A DNA stretch of 64,000 bases from Pseudonocardia cypriaca (GTDB lineage: Bacteria; Actinomycetota; Actinomycetes; Mycobacteriales; Pseudonocardiaceae). Shown piece by piece: positions 1 to 9,541 of this stretch. The notes beneath the pieces are model-generated. The model had not been told where the DNA came from. It saw only the letters and a program-made list of their open reading frames with translations, and did no database searches. Position numbers and translations under genes: made by a program. Within the stretch, counting starts at the first letter, position 1, and every line of letters begins with the position of its first letter. The stretch is taken from positions 3,162,001-3,226,000 of the forward strand of contig NZ_VFPH01000001.1 of the NCBI RefSeq assembly GCF_006717045.1. Direction: 5' to 3'.

Positions 1-110
1 GTGAGGGCGAGTTCGACCGGCACCACTGAGGCTGTCGCGCAGGTGTCCACGGCGATCGTTCCCGGCTAGCCTCATGTCCTGGGGCGCCCGAGGAGGAGGC
101 GGCGGGGGCG
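1..110. other. Window edge, no gene assigned
   Basis: An open frame on the plus strand ends at a TAG at 67-69 and could be the tail of an upstream gene. On the minus strand a GTG near position 50 could begin a gene running out of the window. Neither is long enough to identify. Confidence 0.2.
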
Positions 111-1856
111 ATGACCGGAGCGCGAGCACTGGCCGCCCTGCTGATCTCCGGGGCGAGCGGGTTCGTGGCTGGCCGTTGGGCAGCGCGTGCACGCCGCTGG
201 CCGGGCTCTCTCGCCGAGGAGCAGGCCGCGCTGCGGCGGGTCGCCACGCTGGTCGCCCGCGGAGCCGCCCCGGAGGACGTGTTCGCCGCCGTCACCGCGG
301 AGGCCGGCCGGGTGCTCGGCTCCGACCACACGAGCATGATCCGATACGGCCCCAACGGCGTCGGGACCATCATCGGCGCGTGGACCAGCACCGGCGCACC
401 TGGGCCCGTCGCCGTCGGTGAGCGAGTGCCCCTCGGGGGGTCGAACCTGTCCACCGTCGTGTTGGAGACGGGCCGACCGGCGCGGATCGACGACTACGCC
501 GGCGCGTCGGGTCCAGCGGCCGAGCTCGCCCGCGCCTGGGGCATCCGGGCCGCGGTCGGGGTGCCGATCAAGGTCGAGGGTCGGGTGTGGGGCGTCATGA
601 CGGCGGTGTCCACCTCGGAGCAGCCGCGGCCCGCGGAGGACGAGGCACGCCTGGCCGCGTTCACCGAGCTGGTCGCCACGGCGATCGCCGACGCACAGGC
701 GCGGGTGGAACTGCGCGGGTTCGCCGAGGAACAGGCCGCGCTGCGCCGGGTGGCCACGCTGGTGGCGCGGCCGGCCCGACCCGAGGAGCTGTTCGCCGCC
801 GTCAGCGAGGAGGTCGGCCGGCTGCTGGACGCCGACTTCACCGCGCTGGGCCGCTACGAGCCCGACGGCCTCGTCACCGGCGTCGGCATCTGGAGCGCGA
901 GCGACGACAACCAGGAGACCGGCGTGCGTGCCAGCGTCGGTGGGCGGAACGTGACCACCCTCGTCCACGAGACGGGGCGGCCCGCGCGGATCGACGACTA
1001 CGGCGACACGTCGGGATCGGTCGCCGACATCGTCCGGCAATGGGGCCTCCACTCGTCGGTCGGCGCGCCGATCAGCGTCGAGGGCCGGCTGTGGGGCGTC
1101 ATCGTGGTCTCGTCCGCCGGCGAGCAGCCGCTGCCGGCCGACACCGAGGCCCGGCTGGCTGCCTTCACGGAGCTGGTCGCCACCGCCATCGCCAACGCGG
1201 AGAGCCAGGCGCAGCTGACGGCGTCGCGGGCCCGGATCGTCGCCGCGGCGGACGACGCGCGGCGCCGCATCGAGCGGAACCTGCACGACGGCGCCCAGCA
1301 GCGGCTGGTCACCATGGCGCTGCAGTTGCAGGTGGCGCAGGCGGCGGTTCCGCCCGGGAACCCCGAGCTGGCCACCCAGCTGGACGACCTGGTGGTCGAC
1401 GTGACCAGCGCGGTGGACGAACTGCGTGAGCTGGCCCGCGGCATCCACCCGGCGGTACTCGCGGAGCGTGGCCTGCCGCCCGCGCTGAAGGCACTGGCCC
1501 GCCGGTGCCCCGTGCCGGTCCAGCTGGACGTGCGTGCCGACCAGCGGCTGCCCGAGCCGATCGAGGTCGCCGCCTACTACCTCGTCGCCGAGGCGCTCAC
1601 CAACGCCGCGAAGCACGCGAACGCCTCCACCGTCCACGTCGAGGTCGAGATCGGGGAAGCCGGCGACGTCCTGCGCGTCCGGGTGCGCGACGACGGCCGC
1701 GGCGGCGCCCGTGCCTCCGCGGGCACCGGGCTGATCGGCCTCGGCGACCGCGTCGAGGCGCTGGGCGGCCGGCTCCGGGTGCACAGTTCCTCCGACGCGG
1801 GCACCACCGTGCACGCCGAGTTCCCGCTGGGCGCCGGCCCCGCGGTCTCCGCATGA
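111..1856 (+). CDS. GAF-GAF sensor histidine kinase (HisKA_3 type)
   Basis: 581-residue two-component sensor kinase of the NarL/DegS-like class. One hydrophobic segment near residues 5-25 may anchor it in the membrane. Two GAF domains follow (about 35-190 and 205-360), each opening with the same EEQAALRRVATLVAR block, so they arose by internal duplication. The phosphoacceptor is His392 in the RNLHDGAQQRL motif, followed by an HATPase domain with NAAKHANA, DDGRGG and GTGLIGL boxes. No response regulator gene is adjacent. The TGA stop overlaps the ATG of the next gene, so the kinase is translationally coupled to an F420-type oxidoreductase, an unusual partner. The ligand sensed by the GAF domains cannot be told. 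Confidence 0.93.
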   Translation: MTGARALAALLISGASGFVAGRWAARARRWPGSLAEEQAALRRVATLVARGAAPEDVFAAVTAEAGRVLGSDHTSMIRYGPNGVGTIIGAWTSTGAPGPVAVGERVPLGGSNLSTVVLETGRPARIDDYAGASGPAAELARAWGIRAAVGVPIKVEGRVWGVMTAVSTSEQPRPAEDEARLAAFTELVATAIADAQARVELRGFAEEQAALRRVATLVARPARPEELFAAVSEEVGRLLDADFTALGRYEPDGLVTGVGIWSASDDNQETGVRASVGGRNVTTLVHETGRPARIDDYGDTSGSVADIVRQWGLHSSVGAPISVEGRLWGVIVVSSAGEQPLPADTEARLAAFTELVATAIANAESQAQLTASRARIVAAADDARRRIERNLHDGAQQRLVTMALQLQVAQAAVPPGNPELATQLDDLVVDVTSAVDELRELARGIHPAVLAERGLPPALKALARRCPVPVQLDVRADQRLPEPIEVAAYYLVAEALTNAAKHANASTVHVEVEIGEAGDVLRVRVRDDGRGGARASAGTGLIGLGDRVEALGGRLRVHSSSDAGTTVHAEFPLGAGPAVSA

Positions 1857-2866
1857 CGGAACAACTCGGGGGCGCCGTGGCGTTGCCCGTCGCCATGGAG
1901 ATCTCCGTGGTGATCGCGTCGCGGCCCGACGTCCCGCCCGAGGAGGAGCTGCGCACCGCCGTGGCGGCCGACCGGCTCGGCTACCGAGACCTCTGGGTGG
2001 GCGAGGGCTTCGTCTGGGACGCGTTCGCGCTGGCCACCGCGGCCGGCCGGGCGACGGAGCGGATCGCGCTCACGGTCGGCCCGATCCCCGTCTCCGTCCG
2101 GGACCCCGCCTCGATCGCCCGCGGCGCCGCCTCGACCGCCGCGCTCGTCGGGCGCCCGGTCGGGGTCGCGCTCGGGACGTCGAGCGTGCGGGTCGTCGAG
2201 CGGATGCACGGGCGGTCCCGCAAGCGCGCCGTCACGACGATGGCCGAGAGCGCGCAGGCGCTCCGGGCCCTCTTCCGCGGCGAGGTCGCCGACTTCGCGG
2301 GGGAGACCGTCTCCACCCACGGGTACCGGCTGCGTCTCGACCCGCCCGGCGGGCCGATCACCCTCGCCGCGTTCGGCGACCGCGCGATCGCAGTCGCCGC
2401 CGCGCACGCCGATCGCATGGTGCTCGACCTCGTCTCCCCCGAGCAGGTCCGGCACTACCGCGCCAAGCTCGACACCGCAGCCCGGCAGGTGGGCCGGCCC
2501 GCGCCACGGCTGGCGGCGTGGCTCCCCGCGGCCGTCGACCCCGGCCCGGAAGCCCGGACGCAGGTGCTGCAGAGCCTGGTCGGCTACCTCGAGGTGGCCG
2601 GGTACGGGGAGATGTTCGCCGCCGCGGGCCTCGGCGAGGCGGTGCAGATGGCCGAGGTCGGCGCCACCCGTGACGAGCTGGTCGCCGCGATCCCCTCGGC
2701 CGCCGCGGACCGGATCGGACTGGTCGGCGACCTCGCCTCGGTGCGCGAGCGGCTCGCCGCCTACGCCGACGCAGGCCTGGACGAGGTGGCGCTCGTCCCC
2801 GCCACGGCAGGTGACCCCGGCGGGGAGCGGACCCTCAGCGCTCTCGCGGCTTGCGCGCCTCGATGA
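1853..2866 (+). CDS. LLM-class F420-dependent oxidoreductase
   Basis: 337-residue luciferase-like monooxygenase-fold protein, resembling the actinobacterial group of putative F420-dependent oxidoreductases. The start is set by the ATGA overlap with the upstream kinase gene; an in-frame open stretch before it lies wholly inside that gene. The N-terminal beta strand and the RLGYRDLWVGEGF segment fit the TIM-barrel opening of the family, and the late SVRERLAAYADAGLDEVALVP segment is typical of its C-terminus. The substrate is unknown. The 3' end overlaps the convergent methyltransferase gene by 32 bp. Confidence 0.85.
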   Translation: MTEQLGGAVALPVAMEISVVIASRPDVPPEEELRTAVAADRLGYRDLWVGEGFVWDAFALATAAGRATERIALTVGPIPVSVRDPASIARGAASTAALVGRPVGVALGTSSVRVVERMHGRSRKRAVTTMAESAQALRALFRGEVADFAGETVSTHGYRLRLDPPGGPITLAAFGDRAIAVAAAHADRMVLDLVSPEQVRHYRAKLDTAARQVGRPAPRLAAWLPAAVDPGPEARTQVLQSLVGYLEVAGYGEMFAAAGLGEAVQMAEVGATRDELVAAIPSAAADRIGLVGDLASVRERLAAYADAGLDEVALVPATAGDPGGERTLSALAACAPR

Positions 2867-3602
2867 GGTACCGGGTCGAATGGGCCACGAACGGGCCATC
2901 GGACTCGATCAGCTCGTGCAGCTCCCGGAGCCGATCGCGGTAGGCCTCGACGGTGAACCCGGGGACCATCCAGATCACCTTCCGCAGGAACCACGCCACC
3001 GCACCGACGTCCCGGAACTCGATGCGCAGGCGCGCGATCCGCAGGTCGACGACGTCCAGGCCGGCAGCGCAGGCGTCGCTGCGCGCCCGATCGGGATGGC
3101 GGCCGTTGCGGATCTTCTCGGGCAGCGGCCCGAGGAAGTACTCGACCAGTTCGAACACGCTCGCCGGCCCGACGTGCTGGGCGAGGTAGCTCCCGCCGGG
3201 CCGGAGCACGCGAGCGATCTCCTCCCACCACACCGTGACGGGGTGGCGGCTGGTCACCAGGTCGAACGCGGCGGCGCCGAACGGGAGCGGCGGCTCGTCG
3301 GGGTCGGCGACCACCGCCACGCCGCGCGGGTGCAGCAGCTGCGTGGCGTGCGCGACGTTCGGTGGCCACGACTCCGTGGCCACCATCAGCGGCGGGTACG
3401 CGGGCACCCCGGCGAGCACCTCCCCACCGCCGGTCTGCACGTCGAGGGCGGCCGACACCCGCGGCAGCCGCTTCGCCAGCAGACGCTGGTAACCCCACGG
3501 CGGTCGTTCCTCGGTGGCACGTCCGTCGAGCCAGGAGAAGTCCCAGCCCTCCATCGGGGCCGCCTCGGCCTCGGCAACGAGATCGTCGAACGTTCGGTGC
3601 AC
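2835..3602 (-). CDS. Class I SAM-dependent methyltransferase
   Basis: 255-residue methyltransferase. The SAM-binding strand is ALDVQTGGGEVLAG near residues 52-65, an unusual motif I with a three-glycine run. A later FDLVTSRH strand and ARVLRPGGSYLAQHVG match motifs II and III. GTG start at 3602. The substrate cannot be inferred. It converges on the F420-type oxidoreductase and its start lies about 50 bp beyond the end of a second methyltransferase gene on the same strand. Confidence 0.8.
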   Translation of the reverse strand: MHRTFDDLVAEAEAAPMEGWDFSWLDGRATEERPPWGYQRLLAKRLPRVSAALDVQTGGGEVLAGVPAYPPLMVATESWPPNVAHATQLLHPRGVAVVADPDEPPLPFGAAAFDLVTSRHPVTVWWEEIARVLRPGGSYLAQHVGPASVFELVEYFLGPLPEKIRNGRHPDRARSDACAAGLDVVDLRIARLRIEFRDVGAVAWFLRKVIWMVPGFTVEAYRDRLRELHELIESDGPFVAHSTRYLIEARKPRER

Positions 3603-3652
3603 GCGGCATCCCTACCGCATCCCGGGGCGTGCGCGCCGGGGACATCGGCGCG

Positions 3653-4453
3653 CTATCCGTGCAGCGTCGCCAGGGTCAGCACGTACGGGACGTCGATCAC
3701 CAGCTCGGCGTCCGATGACGACTCGGCGACGAGCATCTCCGTGAGCGCCCTGCGGGCGGCGTCCCACCTGCCATCGGTGCGCAGCTCCTCCACCGCCCAT
3801 GCGAGCGGGCCGAACTCCGGCAGCGCGTCGAGCAGGGCGTCGGCCGACGGCCAGCGGACGGTGACCGTGCAGGCGGTCGTCTCCACGGAGACCGGGAGAT
3901 CGGCGAAGATCGACCGGACGGCGTCCGGGTCGGCCCAGTCGGTCGGCATCGGGCCGGGCTCCTCGTTGGCCTGATGGTTGGGCTCTTCGTCCACGGCCAG
4001 GAGTCCGAAGACGATTCCACCGATCTTCGAGTACACCGAGTCCGGGCTCCACGCCGTCGACGCGATCGCCCCGCCGGGACGGCAGACCCTCACGAGCTCG
4101 GCGGCCATGGCCCGCTGATCGGGTGCGGCCATCGCACCGAAGGTCGAGAGCACCCGGTCGAAGGACCGGTCGGGGAACGGCATCGCGGTCATGTCCGCCT
4201 CGACCCATTCGATGCGCACCCCAGCCGCGTCCCCGCGGCGACGGGCGATCGCCAGCAGCTCGGGAGTGAGATCGAGCCCGGTGACGCGACCCCCGGCGCG
4301 CGCGGCGGCGATGGCCGTCGGACCGTGCCCGGTGGCGACGTCCAGGACGTCGAGCCCCTCCACTCCGACCACGGCGACGAGGTTCGTACCGACCTCGGAG
4401 AACCGGTCCCCCCAGCTCGCGTAGTCACCGACCGCCCACACAGAACATTCCAT
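3653..4453 (-). CDS. Class I SAM-dependent methyltransferase
   Basis: 266-residue methyltransferase with VLDVATGHGPTAIAAA as SAM motif I, a VTGLDLTPELLAIAR strand, a DRVLSTFGAMA strand and a RVCRPGGAIASTAW loop. I place the start at ATG 4453 (MECSVWAV) rather than at an upstream in-frame codon that would extend into hemH. A TATATA hexamer ends 6 nt before this ATG, so the transcript may be leaderless. The gene lies 25 bp downstream of hemH on the same strand but may have its own promoter. Substrate unknown. Confidence 0.8.
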   Translation of the reverse strand: MECSVWAVGDYASWGDRFSEVGTNLVAVVGVEGLDVLDVATGHGPTAIAAARAGGRVTGLDLTPELLAIARRRGDAAGVRIEWVEADMTAMPFPDRSFDRVLSTFGAMAAPDQRAMAAELVRVCRPGGAIASTAWSPDSVYSKIGGIVFGLLAVDEEPNHQANEEPGPMPTDWADPDAVRSIFADLPVSVETTACTVTVRWPSADALLDALPEFGPLAWAVEELRTDGRWDAARRALTEMLVAESSSDAELVIDVPYVLTLATLHG

Positions 4454-4478
4454 GCGAGCTATATAACCACGAGAGGAT

Positions 4479-5528
4479 TTATCGTGGGCGGCCGGCCGGC
4501 CGACAGCAATCCACGGCACACGGGGTGCCGTTCACGGTGCAGCCCCCGGCCGGCACGTCGCCGAGCGACAGCGGGGCGGCGTCGTGCAGGTGCTCGGCCA
4601 CGAGCTCGGCCACCATGTCGGCGAACCGCGGGTCCGGCCCGGCCGTCGCGGCGCGGGCGAACCCCATGCCCAGCTCCTCGGCGCGCTCGCGGGCCTCCGT
4701 GTCGAGGTCCCAGATCACCTCGACGTGGTCGGACACGAACCCGATCGGCGCCACCACCACCGCGTGCACGCCACGGGCGTGCAGGGCGTCGATGTGGTCG
4801 ACGATGTCCGGCTCCAGCCACGGCACCTGCGGCGGCCCCGAGCGCGACTGCCACACGACGTCGTACTCGGAGACGCCCAGCTTCGCGGCGACCAGCCGCG
4901 AGGCCTCCGCGATCTGCCGCGAGTACCGGTGGCCGCCTTCATCCGGCGGCCCGGCCGCGGCGTCGGCGGCGACGGGCACCGAGTGGGCCGTGAACACGAT
5001 CCGTGCGGCGTCCCGCTGGTCCTCGGGCAGCGTCGACCGCGCGGCACGCACCGCGTCGGCGTTCGCCGCGACGAAGAGCGGGTGGTCGAAGAAGTGGCGG
5101 AGCTTCACCAGCTCGGGGGCGCGCTCCCCCACCGCCTTGCGGGCGCGGGCGATGTCCTCCTGGTACTGCCGGCAGGCCGAGTAGCCGCCGTAGGCACTGG
5201 TGGCGAACACGAGCCCGCGCCGCACGCCGTCGCGGGCCATCTCCGCGACCGTGTCCTCGACCATCGGGTACCAGTTGCGGTTGCCGAAGTACACGGGCAG
5301 CTCGATGCGCTCCCGGACCGCCGAGATGATCTCCCGGTTGCGCGCGTTCAGCGGGCTGACGCCGCCGAAGTGCTGGTAGTGCTCCTCGACGGCGTCGAGG
5401 CGCTCGGCCGGCACGCCGCGCCCGCGGACGACGTTCTCGAGGAAGGGGCGCACGTCGGCCGGCCCCTCCGGGCCGCCGAACGACAGCACCAGCAGGGCGT
5501 CGAACTCGCTCACAGACGCATTAGACAC
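4479..5528 (-). CDS. hemH: Coproporphyrin ferrochelatase
   Basis: 349-residue ferrochelatase of the actinobacterial type (also called CpfC; hemZ in mycobacteria), inserting iron into coproporphyrin III in the cytoplasm. The LLVLSFGGPEG opening, the FGNRNWYP strand and the catalytic-histidine segment FTAHSVP are visible. The C-terminal cluster GGCTVNGTPCAVDCC, with an earlier cysteine in YSACRQY, fits the [2Fe-2S] ligands known in actinobacterial ferrochelatases. It is the third gene of a mabA-inhA-hemH set, the same order as in M. tuberculosis. The start overlaps the end of inhA by 8 bp, indicating co-transcription. Confidence 0.97.
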   Translation of the reverse strand: MSNASVSEFDALLVLSFGGPEGPADVRPFLENVVRGRGVPAERLDAVEEHYQHFGGVSPLNARNREIISAVRERIELPVYFGNRNWYPMVEDTVAEMARDGVRRGLVFATSAYGGYSACRQYQEDIARARKAVGERAPELVKLRHFFDHPLFVAANADAVRAARSTLPEDQRDAARIVFTAHSVPVAADAAAGPPDEGGHRYSRQIAEASRLVAAKLGVSEYDVVWQSRSGPPQVPWLEPDIVDHIDALHARGVHAVVVAPIGFVSDHVEVIWDLDTEARERAEELGMGFARAATAGPDPRFADMVAELVAEHLHDAAPLSLGDVPAGGCTVNGTPCAVDCCRPAGRPR

Positions 5529-6297
5529 CTATGGCGTGGAAGCCGCCGTCGGCCCACACCATCGAGCCGGTGGTGGCCGGCATCCAGTCCGAGAGCAGCG
5601 CGCAGACGGTCTTCGCCACCGGCACCGGGTCGTTGACGTCCCAGCCGAGCGGCGCACGGCCGTCCCACGCGTCCTCGAACGCGGCGAAGCCGGGGATCGA
5701 CTTCGCCGCCATCGTCCGCACCGGCCCCGCGGCGCACAGGTTGACCCGGATGCCCTTCGGGCCGAGGTCGCGGGCCAGGTAGCGGGTGACCGACTCCAGG
5801 GTCGACTTCGCCACGCCCATCCAGTCGTAGGCAGGCCAGGCCTGGCGGTTGTCGAAGTCCATGCCCACGATGGAGCTGCCCGGGCCGAGCAGCGGCAGCA
5901 GCGCGGTGGACAGCGACTTGAACGAGTAGGCACTCACCTGGATCGTCTGCGCCACGTCCTCCCACGGCGCGTTGAGGAACGCACCGTCACCCAGGCAGGA
6001 CGCAGGCGCGAAGCCGATCGAGTGCAGCACCCCGTCGAGCTTCGGGTCGTCGCCAAGGTGCGGGGACACGCGGTCGACGAGGGTGTCGAGGTGCTCCTGG
6101 TTGGCCACGTCCAGCTCGACGACCGGCGCCGCCTGCGGCAGCCGCTGCGCGATCCGTTCGACGAGCTTGAGCCGGCCGAACCCGGTGAGCACCACCTGCG
6201 CGCCCTGCTCCTGCGCCACCTTCGCGACGTGGAAGCCCAGTGAGGCGTCGGTGATCACACCGGTGATGAGCAGGCGCTTGCCGTCGAGCAGTCCCAT
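5521..6297 (-). CDS. inhA: Enoyl-[ACP] reductase (NADH), InhA type
   Basis: 258-residue short-chain dehydrogenase of the FabI/InhA family that reduces trans-2-enoyl-ACP in type II fatty-acid elongation. The opening MGLLDGKRLLITGVITDASLGFHVA and the segments LHSIGFAP and YDWMGVAKS (catalytic Tyr-x6-Lys) are strongly InhA-like. The start is ATG 6297, preceded by a GGAAGG ribosome site; further upstream codons would read into fabG. It lies 28 bp after fabG and overlaps hemH. If the host lacks mycolic acids, as Pseudonocardiaceae generally do, its role is ordinary fatty-acid synthesis (inference). Confidence 0.96.
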   Translation of the reverse strand: MGLLDGKRLLITGVITDASLGFHVAKVAQEQGAQVVLTGFGRLKLVERIAQRLPQAAPVVELDVANQEHLDTLVDRVSPHLGDDPKLDGVLHSIGFAPASCLGDGAFLNAPWEDVAQTIQVSAYSFKSLSTALLPLLGPGSSIVGMDFDNRQAWPAYDWMGVAKSTLESVTRYLARDLGPKGIRVNLCAAGPVRTMAAKSIPGFAAFEDAWDGRAPLGWDVNDPVPVAKTVCALLSDWMPATTGSMVWADGGFHAIGV

Positions 6298-6325
6298 GGA
6301 AGCCTTCCAGGTAGATGGTGTCGGG

Positions 6326-7036
6326 TCAGTGGCCCATGCCGAGGCCGCCGTCGACGGGGATGACCGCCCCCGTGACGTACCCGGCGCCGTCCGAGCCCAG
6401 CCACGTGACGGCGGAGGCGATCTCGTCGGCGCTCGCGTACCGGCCGAGCGGCACCTGGCCGAGGATCTCGGCCCGGCGGGCATCGGGCAGGGCGCGGGTC
6501 ATGTCGGTGTCGACGAAGCCGGGCGCCACGACGTTCGCGGTGATGCCGCGCGAGCCCAGCTCACGGGCGATCGAGCGGGCGAGGCCGACGAGACCGGCCT
6601 TCGACGCGGCGTAGTTCACCTGGCCCGCGGAGCCGGTGAGGCCGACGACGCTCGAGATGAAGATCATGCGTCCGGACTTGGCCCTGAGCATGCCCCGGGA
6701 GGCGCGCTTGGCCACGCGGTACGCGGCGGTGAGGTTGGCGTCGATGACGCGGGTGAAGGAGTCCTCGCTCATGCGCATGAGCAGCGTGTCGTCGTTCATG
6801 CCGGCGTTGGAGACGAGGACCTGGACGGGCCCGTGCTTCTCCTCGACCTCCTTGAACGCCGCATCGACCGCTTCGGTGTCGGTGACGTCGCACTGCACCG
6901 GCAGCAGCTCCCCGGGCAACCCGTCGGCGCCGCTGCGGTGGGTCACCGCCACCTGGTCCCCCTGCGCCGCGAACGCCTTCGCGATCGCCAGCCCGATCCC
7001 GCGGTTGCCTCCGGTCACCAGCACGCTGCGTCCCAC
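6326..7036 (-). CDS. fabG: 3-oxoacyl-[ACP] reductase (MabA/FabG)
   Basis: 236-residue short-chain dehydrogenase that reduces beta-ketoacyl-ACP with NADPH. GGNRGIG is the cofactor loop, VSNAGM carries the NAG motif, and ISSVVG with YAASK gives the Ser-Tyr-Lys triad. The protein ends PVDGGLGMGH, the usual FabG C-terminus. GTG start at 7036. A TAGGGT hexamer ends 6 nt before it and no separate Shine-Dalgarno is evident, so the operon fabG-inhA-hemH may begin as a leaderless message. Confidence 0.96.
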   Translation of the reverse strand: MGRSVLVTGGNRGIGLAIAKAFAAQGDQVAVTHRSGADGLPGELLPVQCDVTDTEAVDAAFKEVEEKHGPVQVLVSNAGMNDDTLLMRMSEDSFTRVIDANLTAAYRVAKRASRGMLRAKSGRMIFISSVVGLTGSAGQVNYAASKAGLVGLARSIARELGSRGITANVVAPGFVDTDMTRALPDARRAEILGQVPLGRYASADEIASAVTWLGSDGAGYVTGAVIPVDGGLGMGH

Positions 7037-7086
7037 GCGCCCACCCTATGGGGCGCGCCCGCACCGGAGCGACCCCGCCTCGCCGC

Positions 7087-8039
<953 letters not shown>

Positions 8040-8043
<4 letters not shown>

Positions 8044-8306
8044 GGTGTCTGCCGGTTGTAGACCGCGTCGAACGCGACCGCGGTCATCGACCGGGTCATC
8101 TCCCGGAAGAGCGCGAGCGCGTGGTACTTGTCGCCCACATCGGGCTTCTCGCCGGATCGCCGCACGTCCTGCCAGAGCGCCTCGACGTAGTCCAGGAGCG
8201 CCTGGCGGGCCTCGAGCTGCTCCACTCGAGCACGCTCGTCCATCCTCGTGAGCCGCGCGCTGTCGAGCGAGGCGAAGGACTCGATGACGTCCTCGGGAAG
8301 CTGCAC
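8040..8306 (-). CDS. Small protein coupled to sigma factor, unknown function
   Basis: 88-residue acidic, largely helical protein starting at GTG 8306, with AGGAG about 7 nt upstream. I recognise no domain: there is no signal peptide, membrane segment or cysteine cluster. Its stop shares 4 nt with the sigma-factor start, so the two are made together. The position suggests a sigma-associated factor or anti-sigma, but nothing in the sequence shows that. Confidence 0.7.
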
Positions 8307-8318
8307 GCGCGTCTCCTG

Positions 8319-8354
8319 ATCGTAGCGCTACACCAGAGACGCTACGCTGTAGCG
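8319..8354. promoter_or_regulatory. Paired palindromic operators between tetR and sigma operon
   Basis: Two perfect inverted repeats lie in the 75-bp divergent gap: GTAGCGCTAC at 8322-8331, and CGCTAC-GCT-GTAGCG at 8340-8354. The first overlaps a minus-strand TACGAT -10 (8319-8324) for the small-gene/sigma operon; the second overlaps a plus-strand TACGCT for tetR. Both share the GTAGCG half-site, so one TetR dimer type could repress both directions. Confidence 0.65.
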
Positions 8355-8381
8355 CCAGGTTCCTCAACGCACGGGGGTGAG

Positions 8382-9083
8382 ATGACCACCGACACACACG
8401 GTCGTGTCCGACGGCGACCGGCGCTGACGCGCGACGAGGTACTCACCACCGCGTTGCGGCTCATCGACGCCGACGGCGTGGACGCCCTGTCGATGCGCCG
8501 CATCGGCAAGGCGCTCGACCGCGACCCGATGCGCCTCTACCGGTTCGCGTCGAGCAAGGAGGAGCTGCTCGACGGCGTCGTCGAGCTCGTACTCGGCGAG
8601 CTGCGCATCCCCGTCACCGACGGCGCGAGCTGGGAGGAGGTGCTGCGGGCAACCGCGCGCAGCTTCCGCAACATCGCGCTCTCCCACCCCCACGTCGTGC
8701 CGCTGCTGGTCACCCGGCCGCTCGCCACCCCACTCGCACTGCGCCCGCTCGGCACGCTGCGCCCGCTGGAGCAGCTGCTCGAACTCCTCATAAGTGCGGG
8801 CTTCGACCGGCGCGGCGCCCTGCACGCCTACCGGCTCTACACGGGATTCCTGCAGGGCCACGTGCTCAACGAGCTGCAGGAGCGCGTGCACGACCCCGAC
8901 GAGACCGACGACCTGCTCCGGCTCGGGCTCCACCGGCTCCCCGTGCGGGAGTTCCCCCGGATCCGCTCACTCGCCGCCGAGCTCGCCGCCTACGACGGGC
9001 TGCAGGAGCTCGACGAGGGCCTCGACGTGGTGATCGGCGGGCTGCGCCGCCAGCTGGACGCGAACACCGAACGTCCGCAATGA
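8382..9083 (+). CDS. TetR-family repressor (TetR_C-type)
   Basis: 233-residue regulator. The N-terminal HTH is TRDEVLTTALRLIDADGVDALSMRRIGKALDRDPMRLYRF (about residues 15-55), and the C-terminal half resembles the tetracycline-repressor ligand domain. ATG 8382 is preceded by a GGGGGTGAG ribosome site; upstream in-frame codons belong to the divergent promoter. Palindromes just upstream suggest autoregulation and control of the divergent sigma-factor operon. The effector is unknown. Confidence 0.88.
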   Translation: MTTDTHGRVRRRPALTRDEVLTTALRLIDADGVDALSMRRIGKALDRDPMRLYRFASSKEELLDGVVELVLGELRIPVTDGASWEEVLRATARSFRNIALSHPHVVPLLVTRPLATPLALRPLGTLRPLEQLLELLISAGFDRRGALHAYRLYTGFLQGHVLNELQERVHDPDETDDLLRLGLHRLPVREFPRIRSLAAELAAYDGLQELDEGLDVVIGGLRRQLDANTERPQ

Positions 9084-9085
9084 CA

Positions 9086-9116
9086 GGAGCCCGCCCCCGA
9101 GACGGGGACGGGCTCC
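9086..9116. terminator. Bidirectional GC-rich terminator
   Basis: GGAGCCCG (9086-9093) pairs with CGGGCTCC (9109-9116), with a further CCCC/GGGG inside. It lies between the convergent tetR and cold-shock genes. There is no strong T-run, as is usual in high-GC actinomycetes. Confidence 0.7.
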
Positions 9117-9132
9117 GGTCAGAGCAGGTGAA

Positions 9133-9336
9133 TCAGATGACGCGCACGCCGGTGGCCTGCGGGCCCTTCGCGCCCTGGCCGACCTCGAACTCCACGCGCT
9201 GTCCCTCTTCGAGGCTGCGGAAGCCGCCGGCGTTGATCTCCGAGTAGTGCACGAAGACGTCAGCGCCGCCGCCGTCGGTGGCGATGAAGCCGAAGCCCTT
9301 CTCGCCGTTGAACCACTTCACAGTTCCCTGTGCCAT
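9133..9336 (-). CDS. csp: Cold-shock-domain RNA chaperone
   Basis: 67-residue single-domain cold-shock protein. GTVKWFNGEKGFGFI and DVFVHYSEI are the RNP1 and RNP2 RNA-binding motifs. ATG 9336 has a GAGGAG site 7-8 nt upstream. The opposite-strand neighbour tetR is separated by a terminator. CspA-like proteins unfold mRNA structure and act as RNA chaperones, often constitutively in actinomycetes. Confidence 0.96.
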   Translation of the reverse strand: MAQGTVKWFNGEKGFGFIATDGGGADVFVHYSEINAGGFRSLEEGQRVEFEVGQGAKGPQATGVRVI

Positions 9337-9541
9337 TTCTGCTCCTCGCAGGTTGAGGGGCCCGCCACGTGCGAGCCCGGCCGAGCTCGGTGGTGAGAGG
9401 GCGGCGTCCTTGTGACGCCGCATCCCATCGCCTCGAGTCAGATCCCTGCGTGCGTAAGACACGAACACGGAAACCGAACGACCTGTTGTAGTCAACCATG
9501 GAAGCCCCGGACATGTTCCACCGAGTGCCCGCGACACGCCG
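9337..9541 (-). promoter_or_regulatory. Long upstream region of csp
   Basis: The 205-bp gap between csp and the VWA gene has no credible gene. A TTGACT hexamer on the minus strand (9490-9495) could be a -35, implying a leader of more than 100 nt. Long leaders are common for cold-shock mRNAs. The -10 is not clear. Confidence 0.35.
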
